A stretch of DNA of 64,000 bases, from the NCBI RefSeq assembly GCF_963583255.1, contig NC_084804.1, positions 17,302,723-17,366,722 on the forward strand, in the 5' to 3' direction. Both the position numbers and the translations under genes were made by a program. The notes beneath the pieces were generated by a model, which saw only the letters and a list, made by a program, of their open reading frames with translations, ran no database searches and was not told the origin of the DNA. Source of the DNA: Pyrus communis (lineage: Eukaryota; Streptophyta; Magnoliopsida; Rosales; Rosaceae). This document shows, in pieces, positions 12,460 through 23,465 of this stretch (the stretch's first letter is position 1; every line of letters begins with the position of its first letter).

Positions 12460-12863
12460 GACCAACTCCAATGGTGGGTTAAAAGCCAAATTACCCCCCA
12501 AAATTTCCCCCCAAACCCACTCCAACCCAAGGGGAAATTTTAGGCTAAATGCTAAATACTAAACCAATACCAAATTCCCCCCAAAATTTAGCCCAGAAAT
12601 CGGAGTGGACTTCACCCAATATTTTTCGGAATTTAAATTTTTTTAGATTAAAATATTTATAAAGTTAATTTACGATGGTCTATATATTTATTTTTTTTAA
12701 AAAAATTTAATTTAACAAAAAAAATAGCCTAAGTTCATTCTTTAATAATCCCGGGCTAAAATTTTAGGCTAGAACGGTTGGAGCAGAAAAACTGTTTCTG
12801 GGCTAAAAGCTAAATTTTCCGGGCTAAAAAATTTGGCTTTTAGCCCAACCATTGGAGATGGTC
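12460..12863. mobile_element. 404-bp Tourist-like MITE, TAA target duplication
   Basis: The ends are GACCAACTCCAATGGTGGG and, reversed, GACCATCTCCAATGGTTGGG, each followed by AAAAGCCAAATTT. TAA duplicates flank it (12457-12459, 12864-12866). Removing it restores a GTTAATGAAAAGGGCTTGGGC-like end of the TIR family seen at 20072 and 46374, so it inserted into an older element. Confidence 0.8.
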
Positions 12864-14448
12864 TAATGAAAAGGGCTTGGGCTAACTTTTATTTAATAAA
12901 AAAATCACCCTAAACTATTATTTAATAAAAAGGGCTTAAGTTTTAATCATACAGACACAAAACTTATATTTCATGCCCTACAAAAACTAAAACACACAGG
13001 CTCAACGAAAAACCCAAAAAGCCCAAAAAGCATAACAATTAATATTTCAAAAATGCCCTTAACGGAGCCTAAACCAGACCCATTAGCCAAACTAGTAGTT
13101 ACAAAATTCAATCATCCCTCCAACGCTATTAATATCAGAATACCAACCACCTCCTTGCTTGAAACAACAAATCTAACCAGAAATAAATTCCATTGCTTGA
13201 AATCGCAAGTTCTCAAACCAAAAACTACATTTGAAGGCTACAAACTGAAAAAATTTGAAAAGCAAAATCGGAGAAATACAGGTACGAACCTAGGAATTCT
13301 GATATTCTTGATGATTTCTTGCTTTAATTTACTACATATGTATATTTGCATGTTTGAGATTCTAAAAAAATGAATTGTGTTTCCAGTTCAGAGTATTTTG
13401 ATTTGCATCTAGATGAAAACACACACAAAAAAAAAAAAGGGGGGGGGAAATAAAAGCAACAAAGAAGAAATAGAGGTACGTACCACACAATTTATGATAT
13501 TCTCGATGATTTTATTACTGTTTTTAAAATATTCATATCTTAATTTAAATCTATTCTAAATACTAATTAGTACCACAAATTACTTAAAAATATCAAAATC
13601 TTTTAAACTGAATATGTTCAGATATTCACTACTAATTTTTTGCTATTTCAGCTAGCCAAATGACAAAAACTCCAATAACTAATCAATTTATCGTAAGCAT
13701 CTCCAACAATAATGGTTATTTTAACATAAAATTTTGAACTAGTTTATTATTTAAAATCGCCATCTTTTTATGTTTTATTATCATAATTAAAAGGAACCAG
13801 CCCACTATCTTTCCAGAAGCACCTCTCAAACTCTCTTTCTCTCACGTGTCTATCTTTCCTTTCCCTTTCTCGTCGTGTCCGCCTTCTTCCCATTTCACAT
13901 TTTCTTTCTCAAACTTCCTCTCTCCATGTGATCTCTTTCTTTCTCAATTGAAATCCTAAAAAAAATTTCCTTTGTGTTGGATGGTTAATTGGAATGTCAG
14001 ATTGGAGGCTCGAAACCAAGTCGATAATGGAAAATGAGGGGCCTGGGATAGCTCTACTTGGTCTGAAAGTTCAAGGCCCGCCGCTTCAAGGTCTTGAAGT
14101 ACGGCGTCATAATCTTGAATGACCTCAAAAAGATATCCAATCTTAGCATGGAAGGTGAGTGTCGAGCTTCAGATTGTTGGTAATTCCATCTAGGTTTTTT
14201 GCTAGTTCGATTGGGCTGTGGGGATATTACCATCGGAGGTAGATGAAATGTCACCATCGAGAAAGGCATATGGTGCTGCCGTGGACAAAGAGGGTAGGTG
14301 TAATCTTGCTTACTGCATCACCACCTTAACTCCGACTGATTCCGAAACAGCTCACCGAAAATAATGGAAGATGATAAAAGCATGTTGTATGATTGTAAAT
14401 TATTTAATTGCTTAAGGTCATTTTGGGTACATGAAAGTTTCATTAAAG
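12864..14448. mobile_element. Possible Mutator-like element of the AATGAAAAGGGCTTGG family
   Basis: The left end TGAAAAGGGCTTGGGC matches the TIRs of the elements at 20072-25658 and 46374-47812. A weak counterpart TTTCATTAAAG ends at 14448. The interior is AT-rich with a 106-codon frame (13053-13373) that I do not recognise and do not consider a gene. The right boundary is tentative. Confidence 0.4.
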
Positions 14449-14622
14449 GCTCAGTGCCTCTTTGAAAAGAGATTTGAGCAGAAGCTGAAAAGCTGGTTTT
14501 TCAAAGCTGGTTTTTGCTGCTTTGAACTTTTAGCTTTTTTTCATCCAAAACTATGAAAAAAAAAGTTGGTTATAAGATTTTACCGAACACTATAAAGAAT
14601 CCAGCTTTTTTTTTTTTTTCTT

Positions 14623-15171
14623 TTATAGCCGTTTTTTAAAAAATTTAAGCAGTACCAAACTGGTACTTTGTGGGAAAAATTCTGACGGCACATAAACATG
14701 GGGTGCCGTAGATTCTGGTGGGATTATAGGATCATGATGTGTTGTTTTCTCCCCTGGATGTGAATGGCTAGAAGATTGCTCCTCAACTTTTAAGACAATC
14801 TCTTCTTGATCATCATAGCTATACCCACAGTTTAATGCTTGAATCTGAAATCCTTGATGGGTTCTTTCAATGTACAATTTAGTTGATTCCAACAATATAG
14901 AAAATTTGTCCTCCACTGAGAGCTCTTGTAGCACATTAGGTTGCTCAAAATATTGCTCAAGATGCTTTTTCAAACTTATAGTGTAGAACTCTGAATAGGG
15001 ATTGTTCCAATGCCTTTTGGAGTTGATTCTCATATTGATATGTTTTTGGACAAACTCAGGAAAATATTCTCTTTTGAGGCACTTCAAAAGATCATGGGTC
15101 TTCAAACAGCAAAAGGCACAAACTGTAGGTTTAAACCCATAAAAAAACCTTTTTCTGCTAAAGAAACCCAT
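14623..15171 (-). CDS. Unrecognised 182-codon reading frame in an LTR-element interior
   Basis: An uninterrupted frame of 182 aa, relatively rich in Cys, His, Lys and Phe, with no signal peptide or membrane segment. It includes an AFCCLKTHDLLKCLKR stretch and an acidic middle. I do not recognise a domain. On the minus strand it lies about 180 bases inside a primer-binding-like site and LTR (15347-16682), where the first internal gene of an LTR retroelement would lie. It may therefore be a decayed or unusual gag-like frame, or a chance frame. The C-terminal end runs into low-complexity T-rich sequence, so the native stop may be lost. Confidence 0.35.
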   Translation of the reverse strand: MGFFSRKRFFYGFKPTVCAFCCLKTHDLLKCLKREYFPEFVQKHINMRINSKRHWNNPYSEFYTISLKKHLEQYFEQPNVLQELSVEDKFSILLESTKLYIERTHQGFQIQALNCGYSYDDQEEIVLKVEEQSSSHSHPGEKTTHHDPIIPPESTAPHVYVPSEFFPQSTSLVLLKFFKKRL

Positions 15172-15346
15172 AACAACAATCGTCCTGGTGGTGGCTCCAT
15201 CATTGAACTGCTCTCAAACTTAACAAGCCTACAAAAATAAAAACAAAATCAACAAGTAAATAAAAAGATATATATACAAATAATTAACTAAGAATATGAT
15301 AAACACAAATTATTTGAAAAAATCCCTGGCAATGGCGGCAATTTCT

Positions 15347-16682
15347 TGATAAGGATTTTTACCACCTGCAAAAGTAGGGTCCCTTAAAAATACTTGCAAT
15401 AGTACAAGGTTGTCATAGTATAGCAGCTCAAGCAAGGTCATTTCCACAGAGATTGAATGAATAATTTGTATTTATATTAATCCTTAACTAATTATTTAGA
15501 TCAATTTTGTGAAAAGGATGAATTTGGAATTTAAAATAATAAAAACGAATTTAAATTAAAAATAATTAAATAAATTAACTAGAGAACAATTTAAAGAAAA
15601 TCAATTTGTAAAAGCCCTAGGGTTCAACCGTCACCTCAACAATCCTACGTAATTCTTCCAATTACTTATGAATTACCCATGCATATTTTGAAGGTTAGGT
15701 TTTCCTAATATATATTCTACTTGGAACCTCCAACACAGAACGTATATCTAACATGCAACTTGTCCGGACGTTCGAATCAAATATGAATATGAGGGACTCG
15801 TTAAGTTTTATGAAAACCCTTTGAAAAACCATGCAACCTTTAAGACGTGGTGTTCATCTTAAGTGAAATTACAATTATTAATCACAGGAAGCCAGCGTCA
15901 ATTTCAGGGAACCTTCAAACCAAAATTGCATCAAATTACTTTTCCTAAAGATCCTAATGGTGATCAGGCATTAAGACAATTAGACAGTTTAAAACAGTGA
16001 TCAATAATTCAAAACATGCATGCATAATATCATAGGTAAATTGAAAAGAAACTACATATTCTTGCAAAGGCTCAAGGCTTCGCCCTATCAAAAGAAATTA
16101 ATTACGAACAATCATAAAACAAAATATTATTGAGAATAAGGATAGAAAGCACCTAGAAAATAAACTTAAACTATCAAAGGCTTGTGCGTCTCCTCCTCTC
16201 TTCTCTAAAACCCTAATGGCTAAATATCTTTATTTAAACTACTACAAAATAAAACCCTAAAAGGTCTTAGAATAAAACTAGGAAACATAATAAAATAATA
16301 AAACAGAAAATAAAAGGTTTCCTATTTGAACTAAAATTCGGACTTCTCATAAAATCAGACTTTTGACCGACCAAATCAACTCTGATTTGGTCCCACAAGG
16401 TCTCCATTGAAAGCTTAAGTCATCCCCTACAAGTCCTCAGAAGGAATCTTCCTCAAACTATGCCATATTGACCCTCAAAATACCCAAAACATCCATAAAC
16501 ATCAATCTGGAAAAGCTGCGTGCTGGGCCTTTATTTCATTGCCAGGGTCAAACGGCTTGGTAGAAAAATCTAGAATTATGACACAATCATCTTGAAAGAC
16601 TCCGAACAACCTCCAATTGGAATCACTCCAAAATTTGTCCGTTTAATCAATTTTTTCTTCAAAGGAAGTCAAATGTCCTACA
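15347..16682 (-). mobile_element. Probable 5' LTR of a minus-strand gypsy-type element
   Basis: Read on the minus strand, an AT-rich 1.3 kb sequence starts TGTAGGACATTTGAC and ends near CTTATCA. Within about six bases comes TGCCGCCATTGCCAGGGA, very like the TGGCGCC-type primer-binding site of Athila/Tat-like gypsy elements. A leader and a reading frame follow (14623-15171). The partner LTR is not in the window and no target duplication was found, so the element is partial and its boundaries are approximate. Confidence 0.5.
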
Positions 16683-16747
16683 TTGAAAATATATAACAAA
16701 GAATCAAAATTCTACCAAAATAACCAATAAATTATAACTAAGAATAG

Positions 16748-19027
16748 TAAGGGTGGGCATAAAAACCGTCAAACTGCAAAACCGCATCGAACCGTATGAA
16801 AAAAAATCGAAAAAAATCATGTTGACCAGAAAAGTCAACTTTGAGTCAAAAACCGAACCGAACCGTTCAAACCGGTTCCGATTCTGGTTCTGGTTTCGAA
16901 TGAACAAGAACCGGCCAGAACCGAACCGAACCGTTTTATTAATAATAAATAAATAATATATATATACACACATGTCATGATATAATAGGTTGACAAATTA
17001 GTTTCACCAAGTTGCAAAGCATTGGATCACATTCCAATTAGGTTTTACTCACTCACTATGTCACTCACCTCACCCTCCCTCACCTCACTCACACGGCCTC
17101 ACCCCTCTCACATCCCCGATCCCCCATTTCGCACATCCGAGATTCGACCCTCACCATGGCCTCTCATCCAAAAATATCAACGATTCTCCCACAACCTCAG
17201 CTTTTGCAACGACCCTCATCATCCATTATCCGCGACAGCTCATGACTCTTTGTCCTCCATCCTCCCTCCTTGGTATTTTCTCTATCTTTTCCCATATTTG
17301 AGATTAGGAATATGGTTGAGTTCCACTGGTTTTCCATTCTCTTTTACTTGCACTATATATGTGTGGTTAACACTGTCTAATTCAGTCACTCTTGTCCTGC
17401 ATTTAGGGCCATTTGTATATAGATGGTTTGTGGGGTTCAATAAGGGTGTTTTAAGTTCATAGATTCTACAGAAATGTCATTGGCTTTAATCTGCCTCCTT
17501 AATTTAGGGCCATTTGTTGAGCTAGAGTACTGCCAAAATTGCTCGAAATCAGTTGACCACTTTCTATTATACTCGGGTTCAGAGTTATGTACTTTCCTTT
17601 TCTTCTATGTGGTTCAATTGGTTCAGTTGGTTATGTGGTTCAGTTTGTGCAAAAGCTTCAGTTGCAATAGAATTCAAAATTTTAGGAATAAAAACAATTT
17701 ACTTTTCTTTAATTTTGTAACATCAAAAGAAATATACTCACTTATATATAACAATCATCCACCAGATTCCCAAACTCACTTATCTATTTGAAGTTCACCT
17801 CCTTGAAAGGCATAAGCAAAATGCCTCTTTGCTGCCAGTAACAAAAATGTGAAATGTAAGTCATATTGATGAAAGCATATGGGTGATGAATAACACCCTA
17901 TCTCAAACTAAAGTTTCAAGAAATAAGATGGAGCACCAGTAAAAACTAAAGGAAAAACAACACTCTAATTGACAACACTATTGCCCGGGGAAAAATAAAG
18001 TGTTTAACTGTGCTAAAATCAGTACGTTCGTAGCATGTTTACCCCTTCTAACACGATTTGAAGGTTAATTAACAATTTGTTTTTTTGGTTGCTCTGCAGT
18101 GGCACAACTGAAAATCAAGAATCTATCTTCACTGTGAGGAGAAAAGAAGATCTCATTAGTTCATCAATACCAAATCTATGGCATGAATTGACCTCAAAGC
18201 TTCACTGTAAAAGCATTGGAAGACTGTCTTCATCAAATTCCTCCTAATAGTTTCTCTAAGGTATAAAATGGTTTAATTGTAGATCTTCTGAGTATGGCCT
18301 CTTATCTCTGTCTGGAGTTTCATTTCAGTTAAATTGTTCAAGTGAGAGGTTTGGGGCATCCAACTCGTGGCTTTGGAGAATAGGTTTAGCAATTAGCTTT
18401 GGAGCTCAACTGGGTTTTCTCCTTAATCTTTCACTTTTACATGATATGATTATACAGAAAGAGTAGGTATATTTGTTAGCAGATTCTATTTAATTGTTGT
18501 GTAATTAAATTTAAACTTGCAATTGGCTTCTTCAAACTTTTAAAACTAGGGAAGCCCATGCTTCCTCTCTGAAATAAGTTGTTTGATTCTACTTGCTCTC
18601 TGAAATAAGTTGTTTGATTGTGTACAGGAGATGTTGCTTGCTCTCTGAAATAAACCTGCAGTTTGCTTCTTCATTTTTTTTAGTTTGTTGACTAACTACC
18701 AATGCATATTTCTTTTAGTTGTCTCTTTTTGTTGACTTGGTGCCACTACCACCAAAGACATTTGCATTAAAAAAAGATGTGTTGCATGCAACTTTATATA
18801 ATCAGTTTTAGAAGATGTATTTGAATGCATGATGATTTGGTGTTCAAATAATTTAGTATTTGGAACCATAAACCGGCAAGAACCAAATCGGAACGGGTGT
18901 AGACCGAACCGTAAGGTTCTAGTAATAAATTTAAGCGGAACCGCACCGAATCGAATTGTTGATATTTTCCGGTTCCAGTTCCGATTAAGGGGTGGAACCG
19001 CACCGAACTGCACCGTGCCCACCCCTA
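16748..19027. mobile_element. Non-autonomous hAT element, 2280 bp
   Basis: The ends are TAAGGGTGGGCA and, reversed, TAGGGGTGGGCA, flanked by an exact 8-bp duplication AAGAATAG (16740-16747, 19028-19035). Subterminal regions on both sides are packed with AACCG/CGGTT motifs, as in hAT elements where the transposase binds repeated subterminal motifs. The interior has no transposase-like frame; the 146- and 105-codon frames at 17022-17791 are unrecognised. A CTCTGAAATAAG block repeats three times near 18570-18655. It inserted about 40 bases upstream of the point where homology to the APX locus begins. Confidence 0.88.
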
Positions 19028-20619
19028 AAGAATAGGGTAAAATATATGGTATAATATGGATTCATCAGTGGGATTCCTCTGTTATTCCATGGAATTGCTA
19101 TAAGTTGCTCCAGGTTAAAACTCAACCCACTTCTCCTCATCTCCTAGCTTTGTAAATGTATGAAGAATGCTAGAGATGAGAAGTTGGCATTCTTTTCTTG
19201 TGTATCATTTTCAGTTAAATTGTTTGGGAGAAGAACTTTTTGTTGTTCATTAAAAGAAGTTTCGGTGTCTTTTATGTTTTGATAATAGGTGCACCACATT
19301 TGAGGGAAAAGTTTTGTAGGATGGGGTTGTCTGACAAGAATATTGTTGCACTATCTGGGGGTCATACACTGGTAATTCTTCCACCTTGTTTGTATCTATA
19401 TATGGTCTTCTTTGGTATCGGATAGACGCATTTACTCTGTGTCGCTTGCTCTGGTCTTATAGGGAAGGGCACATCCAGATAGATCTGGTATTGATAGTTC
19501 GTGGACTAATTAAGGAACTTCTGCAGTTTGATACCTCATACTTTGTGTAAGACTTGAAAAATTGGTGAAAATCTATCATTTTATGTCATGCTTGCACGTG
19601 GTTATGAACATTTGTTGCTACTCATTGTTGACATTGAACTGTTGAATAAGGAATGAGAGGGGTTGTTGAAACTTCCGACAGATGCAAGCTTTAGTTGAGG
19701 ATCTTGAGTTCCGCAAATATGTTTATTTGTATGCAAAGGTAAATTGGGTGCTGGCTTGGTTCAGTCCTATTTTTCTTTTAATTAGTGTTGGGTTATTTAT
19801 CACTGCTTTGATTATATTTACATACTTACGGTGTTTGTTTAGAGCTACTTTAATATTGTCGATTGACACTAATTTAATAATTCAAATGTGGTTCACCCAT
19901 ATTCTGGTGTGCGTAATTGATCAACCCTGACCTGCCAACCACTTGGAAAATGATAGATTTAGATTGAGCTATTTATAAGATGGTTTACTTATTAGCTCTT
20001 AATTTCTTATAAACTTTGTAAGTTGTAAGCAATCCAATAGGAAATGGAGCTTTAATAAAAAAAAGAAAAAACTTTAATGAAAAAGGCTTGGGCTATAGAA
20101 AAGAACAGGCCCCAAAATTCTTCTCGAGCTGGATTACAAAGCCCACAACACTCGAAAATAAGTTTTCTAAATTGCCCCTAACGAAAACAAAACAAGGCCC
20201 ATTAAAAATTTGAAACTAATTACACCCTTCTACCAACCCATTTTAATGAAACTGGCAATTGCAGAGCTATAACTAGCATTTCGATTTCTACAAAACTAGA
20301 CATCTTCCAAAGCGCAAGAAATCTTCAATTTCAAGGAAGTAGACGAAAGTTCATCAATGGCAGAAGAATCGGCGATTAAAATCTCATAACAACCACAAAT
20401 TTCAGGCGAACAAGAGATACTAAACTTACATCCTTGTTAACTTCTCAATTTCAAAATACAGTAATATGTATGTTTGCATGTTCGTGATTCCATAAACCTA
20501 TAAATTCTTACTTAGAAAACACTACAAAATGATTAATTTTCTTTTTACTGCAGTTTGATAACTACTCAATTTTTTTTGATAAAAAAATTGTGTGTTTCCT
20601 ACTTTTCTTCAATTTCATA

Positions 20620-21445
20620 TATAATGTATAATGTTGGGGTAGTTCAAGCAATATTATGTGTTATTTTTTGTTATAATGTATAACTTTGGGATAGTTCAAG
20701 TAATATTGTGTGTTATTTTTTGTTCAATTCCACAATTAGTGTGGGTTATATTGCTCTAGTTCTAGAAACGGTGTTTATTTGGTTACCTCTCATAAACATT
20801 GGGGGGTTATTTTTTATCACTTTTACAAAATAGTGCGGGTTATTATGTTGTACTTCTGGAAATACTTTCTGTTGGTTTTTTTTTTCTAGTTCGAGAAATT
20901 GTGTGCGTTATGTTAATTCATGATCACAAATAGTTTTGGATATTTTGTTGTAGTTCACGACAAATGTTGATTTTGCTCCCTTTCATAAACAGTGCAAGTT
21001 GTTTTGATTCGATTTCAGAATTACTATGAGTGTTTTTGTTGTCGTTACAAAAAATGTGCAGGTGAGTTTGTTTCACTTTCAGAAAAACAATGTTGGTTAG
21101 TTTGACGTAATTCCACAAATAGTGCTTATTTTCTTACCTTCCAGGCACATTGTGGGTTATTTTGGTTCTCTTTCATAAACAGTGCGGGTTGGTTTGGTTC
21201 AGTTTCAGAAATACTATGAGTTTTTTTGTTGTCGTTACAAAAATTGTGTGGGTGAGTTTGTTTCATTTTCAAAAAAATAGTGTTGGTTAGTTTGAGATAA
21301 TTCCAAAAATAGTGTTTATTTTCTTACCTTCCAAACACATTGTGGGTTATATTGGTTCATTTCATAAATAATGTGAGTTTGTTTAGCGTAGTTCCATAAA
21401 TAATATGAATTATTTTCTTATCAAGAAATAGTGTCCTGACAATTT
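20620..21445. repeat. Degenerate tandem repeats in left arm of foldback element
   Basis: About 15 imperfect units of 45-60 bases built around AATAGTGYGGGTTATTTTG and TTCCACAAATAGTG. The same array, inverted, is at about 24480-25060. A related but distinct array of CCAGAAACAGTGACTTAGATT units lies in the element at 46.4-47.8 kb. Confidence 0.7.
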
Positions 21446-21790
21446 TCATTGTTGCAAATGGAACAAACAAAAACACTTACAATGAAGAGTTCAACTAAGA
21501 AAATACAAGTTAAAAAGAAGAAGGAATACCTCTAGTATAGATGCAACATGACTGGGTTTGCAACACAATGCAAGTAAACAAGCCTATGCTACTACAACAT
21601 CAAGATGTACATGACGAACTAGCGAAGAAACTATTTTGGAGTCTACTAAAGATATACATGGACGGGCCCTTGATTACAATAGAAAGAAATAAGAAGTAGG
21701 ACATGGACTCGATTAAAATCATTCAATGCTACAAGCCCAAAAAGCAAAAGTTCAGAGATCATAAACCAAGGGGAATATCCAGCGAATACG

Positions 21791-21988
21791 TTGTTCAAAT
21801 CTAGATTAAACAACCAAGGAGTTGATCTTCCAAATACTGACAAGTCCACCAAATTTGGCGACGACGATCACCTCATCACCAAATACTTCAAATATGCAAA
21901 GATTGTCAAGAAACATATAACAAAAGCCTACGAAAAAAAATACTCCAAGACCGAACACCTGAGGGCGCAAAAGATACAGTTGCACTAA
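21791..21988 (+). pseudogene. Unrecognised frame shared by both arms of the foldback element
   Basis: A frame with NNQGVDLPNTDKSTKFGDDD and HLITKYFKYAKIVKKHI. The opposite arm encodes a near-identical segment on the minus strand (23913-24203: DNQGVDLPNTNKFIKFSNDD). Both arms are broken by stops outside these segments. I recognise no domain. Shared ancestry comes from the palindrome itself, so conservation of the frame is not evidence of selection. Confidence 0.4.
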
Positions 21989-22369
21989 TATGTGCACACC
22001 TCATTCAGTCACTCCTGTTGGTGAACTCTGGAACTTACATCACATGGAGTTTTCTAAAAATCTGTGGGAACTTGGAGGAGATAAACAATTACAACTGGGC
22101 AAAATGAGTAAGAGACTATCTCTTCAAGATGCTTGACAAAGCACAAACAAAAAAGAAGAAGGGAGGAGAAGAACTGACAACAAGCAACTATACCATCATT
22201 GTTTTGGTAAGAAATCAAATAATAGTATGAAATAACATGAATTGTTTCTTACAAAACCCACAAAACTAACTTCACTTTCTTAATTCGCACAATACTAGAT
22301 GTCTTCACACAAATCTGGTGAAGACAATACAAGGACAAGAAAACATGATTCCAGCAATCACAAGATTAG

Positions 22370-23465
22370 ACCTGGCAATTTCTTACACGACCCGTTAACA
22401 CGACACGTAAACGACACGAAGATAACGGGTTTTGGGTCAACACGATAACTAATTGGGACATTACTGGGTCACACTATAATAACCCGCTAATAACGGATGC
22501 TTAACAAATTTACACGAGAGTGACACACGGGTAACTTGTTTCGACACGATAAGAAAAAAGTTATTTTGATGATTTTAATTTTTTAAACTACTAAAAAAAA
22601 CCTACTATAAAATACAATAGATATAAAGAATATGTATATATTGTTTATTAATTATTATTCTATATAAATTTTAAAATTTAAGTTTTATTTATTTTTATTT
22701 TTTATAGTATTTTATAGGCAAAGATTGAGATTAAAAATCACAAAACACATTAAAAATAAAAATATCAAGTAATTTAAAAATACCAAACACATTAAAAAAA
22801 TTATAATAGTTAATTTACATGTGCGAAAAATATGACAAAATATGCAAACGCTCGTAGTCGCATCCTCTATGCTTTGAGAATGGGTATATGATCATTTAAA
22901 TTTTTAAAACCATACAAACTCTCATGAATAGTATTTTTAAGGGGCTTCAAAATAAACAAAATTCATAATCATTAATGTATAAGTCTGAAAAATGTGAAAG
23001 CATAATAAACGTTCATAATTGTATCCTCAACGCTTAGATGATGGTTACATGGTTGTTTAGATTTTTAAAACCCTCCAAATCTCATGAACATTTTTTTTAT
23101 TTGAGTGCAAAATTAATGATAATTATTGTAGCAATGTGAAAAATGTAATCACTCGTAAAGAAAAGCTTTACAACTTTCATGAAGAGGTCAACTCCGAAAT
23201 TTAATACACACACACACACACACTAATTTAGTATCCTATTTTACATTTTTTTGGTGTCAAATTATGTTTTTCATTTTCATTTTTATTGATTTAAAATATA
23301 TTTTTCTTAACGAGTAACGGGTCGGGTCATATTACTTGATAATATTAACGGGTTGATTTCAGGTCGGGGCATATTACCCATTTACTTTAACGGGTATTAC
23401 ACGACACAATCCGTTAAGCTATCGGGTATGACACGAACACGAGAAACACGACACGAATGCCAGGT
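22370..23465. mobile_element. Element nested in the palindrome centre
   Basis: About 1.1 kb bounded by ACCTGGCA and TGCCAGGT. Both subterminal regions are rich in ACACGACACG/CGTGTCGTGT and ACCCG/CGGGT motifs. The two outer arms resume on either side, so it inserted into or near the loop. It has no coding capacity. Superfamily is not assigned. A TTA lies near each end but out of register by one base. Confidence 0.6.

Noticed and set aside
17022..17791. 146- and 105-codon frames inside the hAT element
   Set aside because: No transposase or host domain recognised, and compositions look like translated non-coding DNA.
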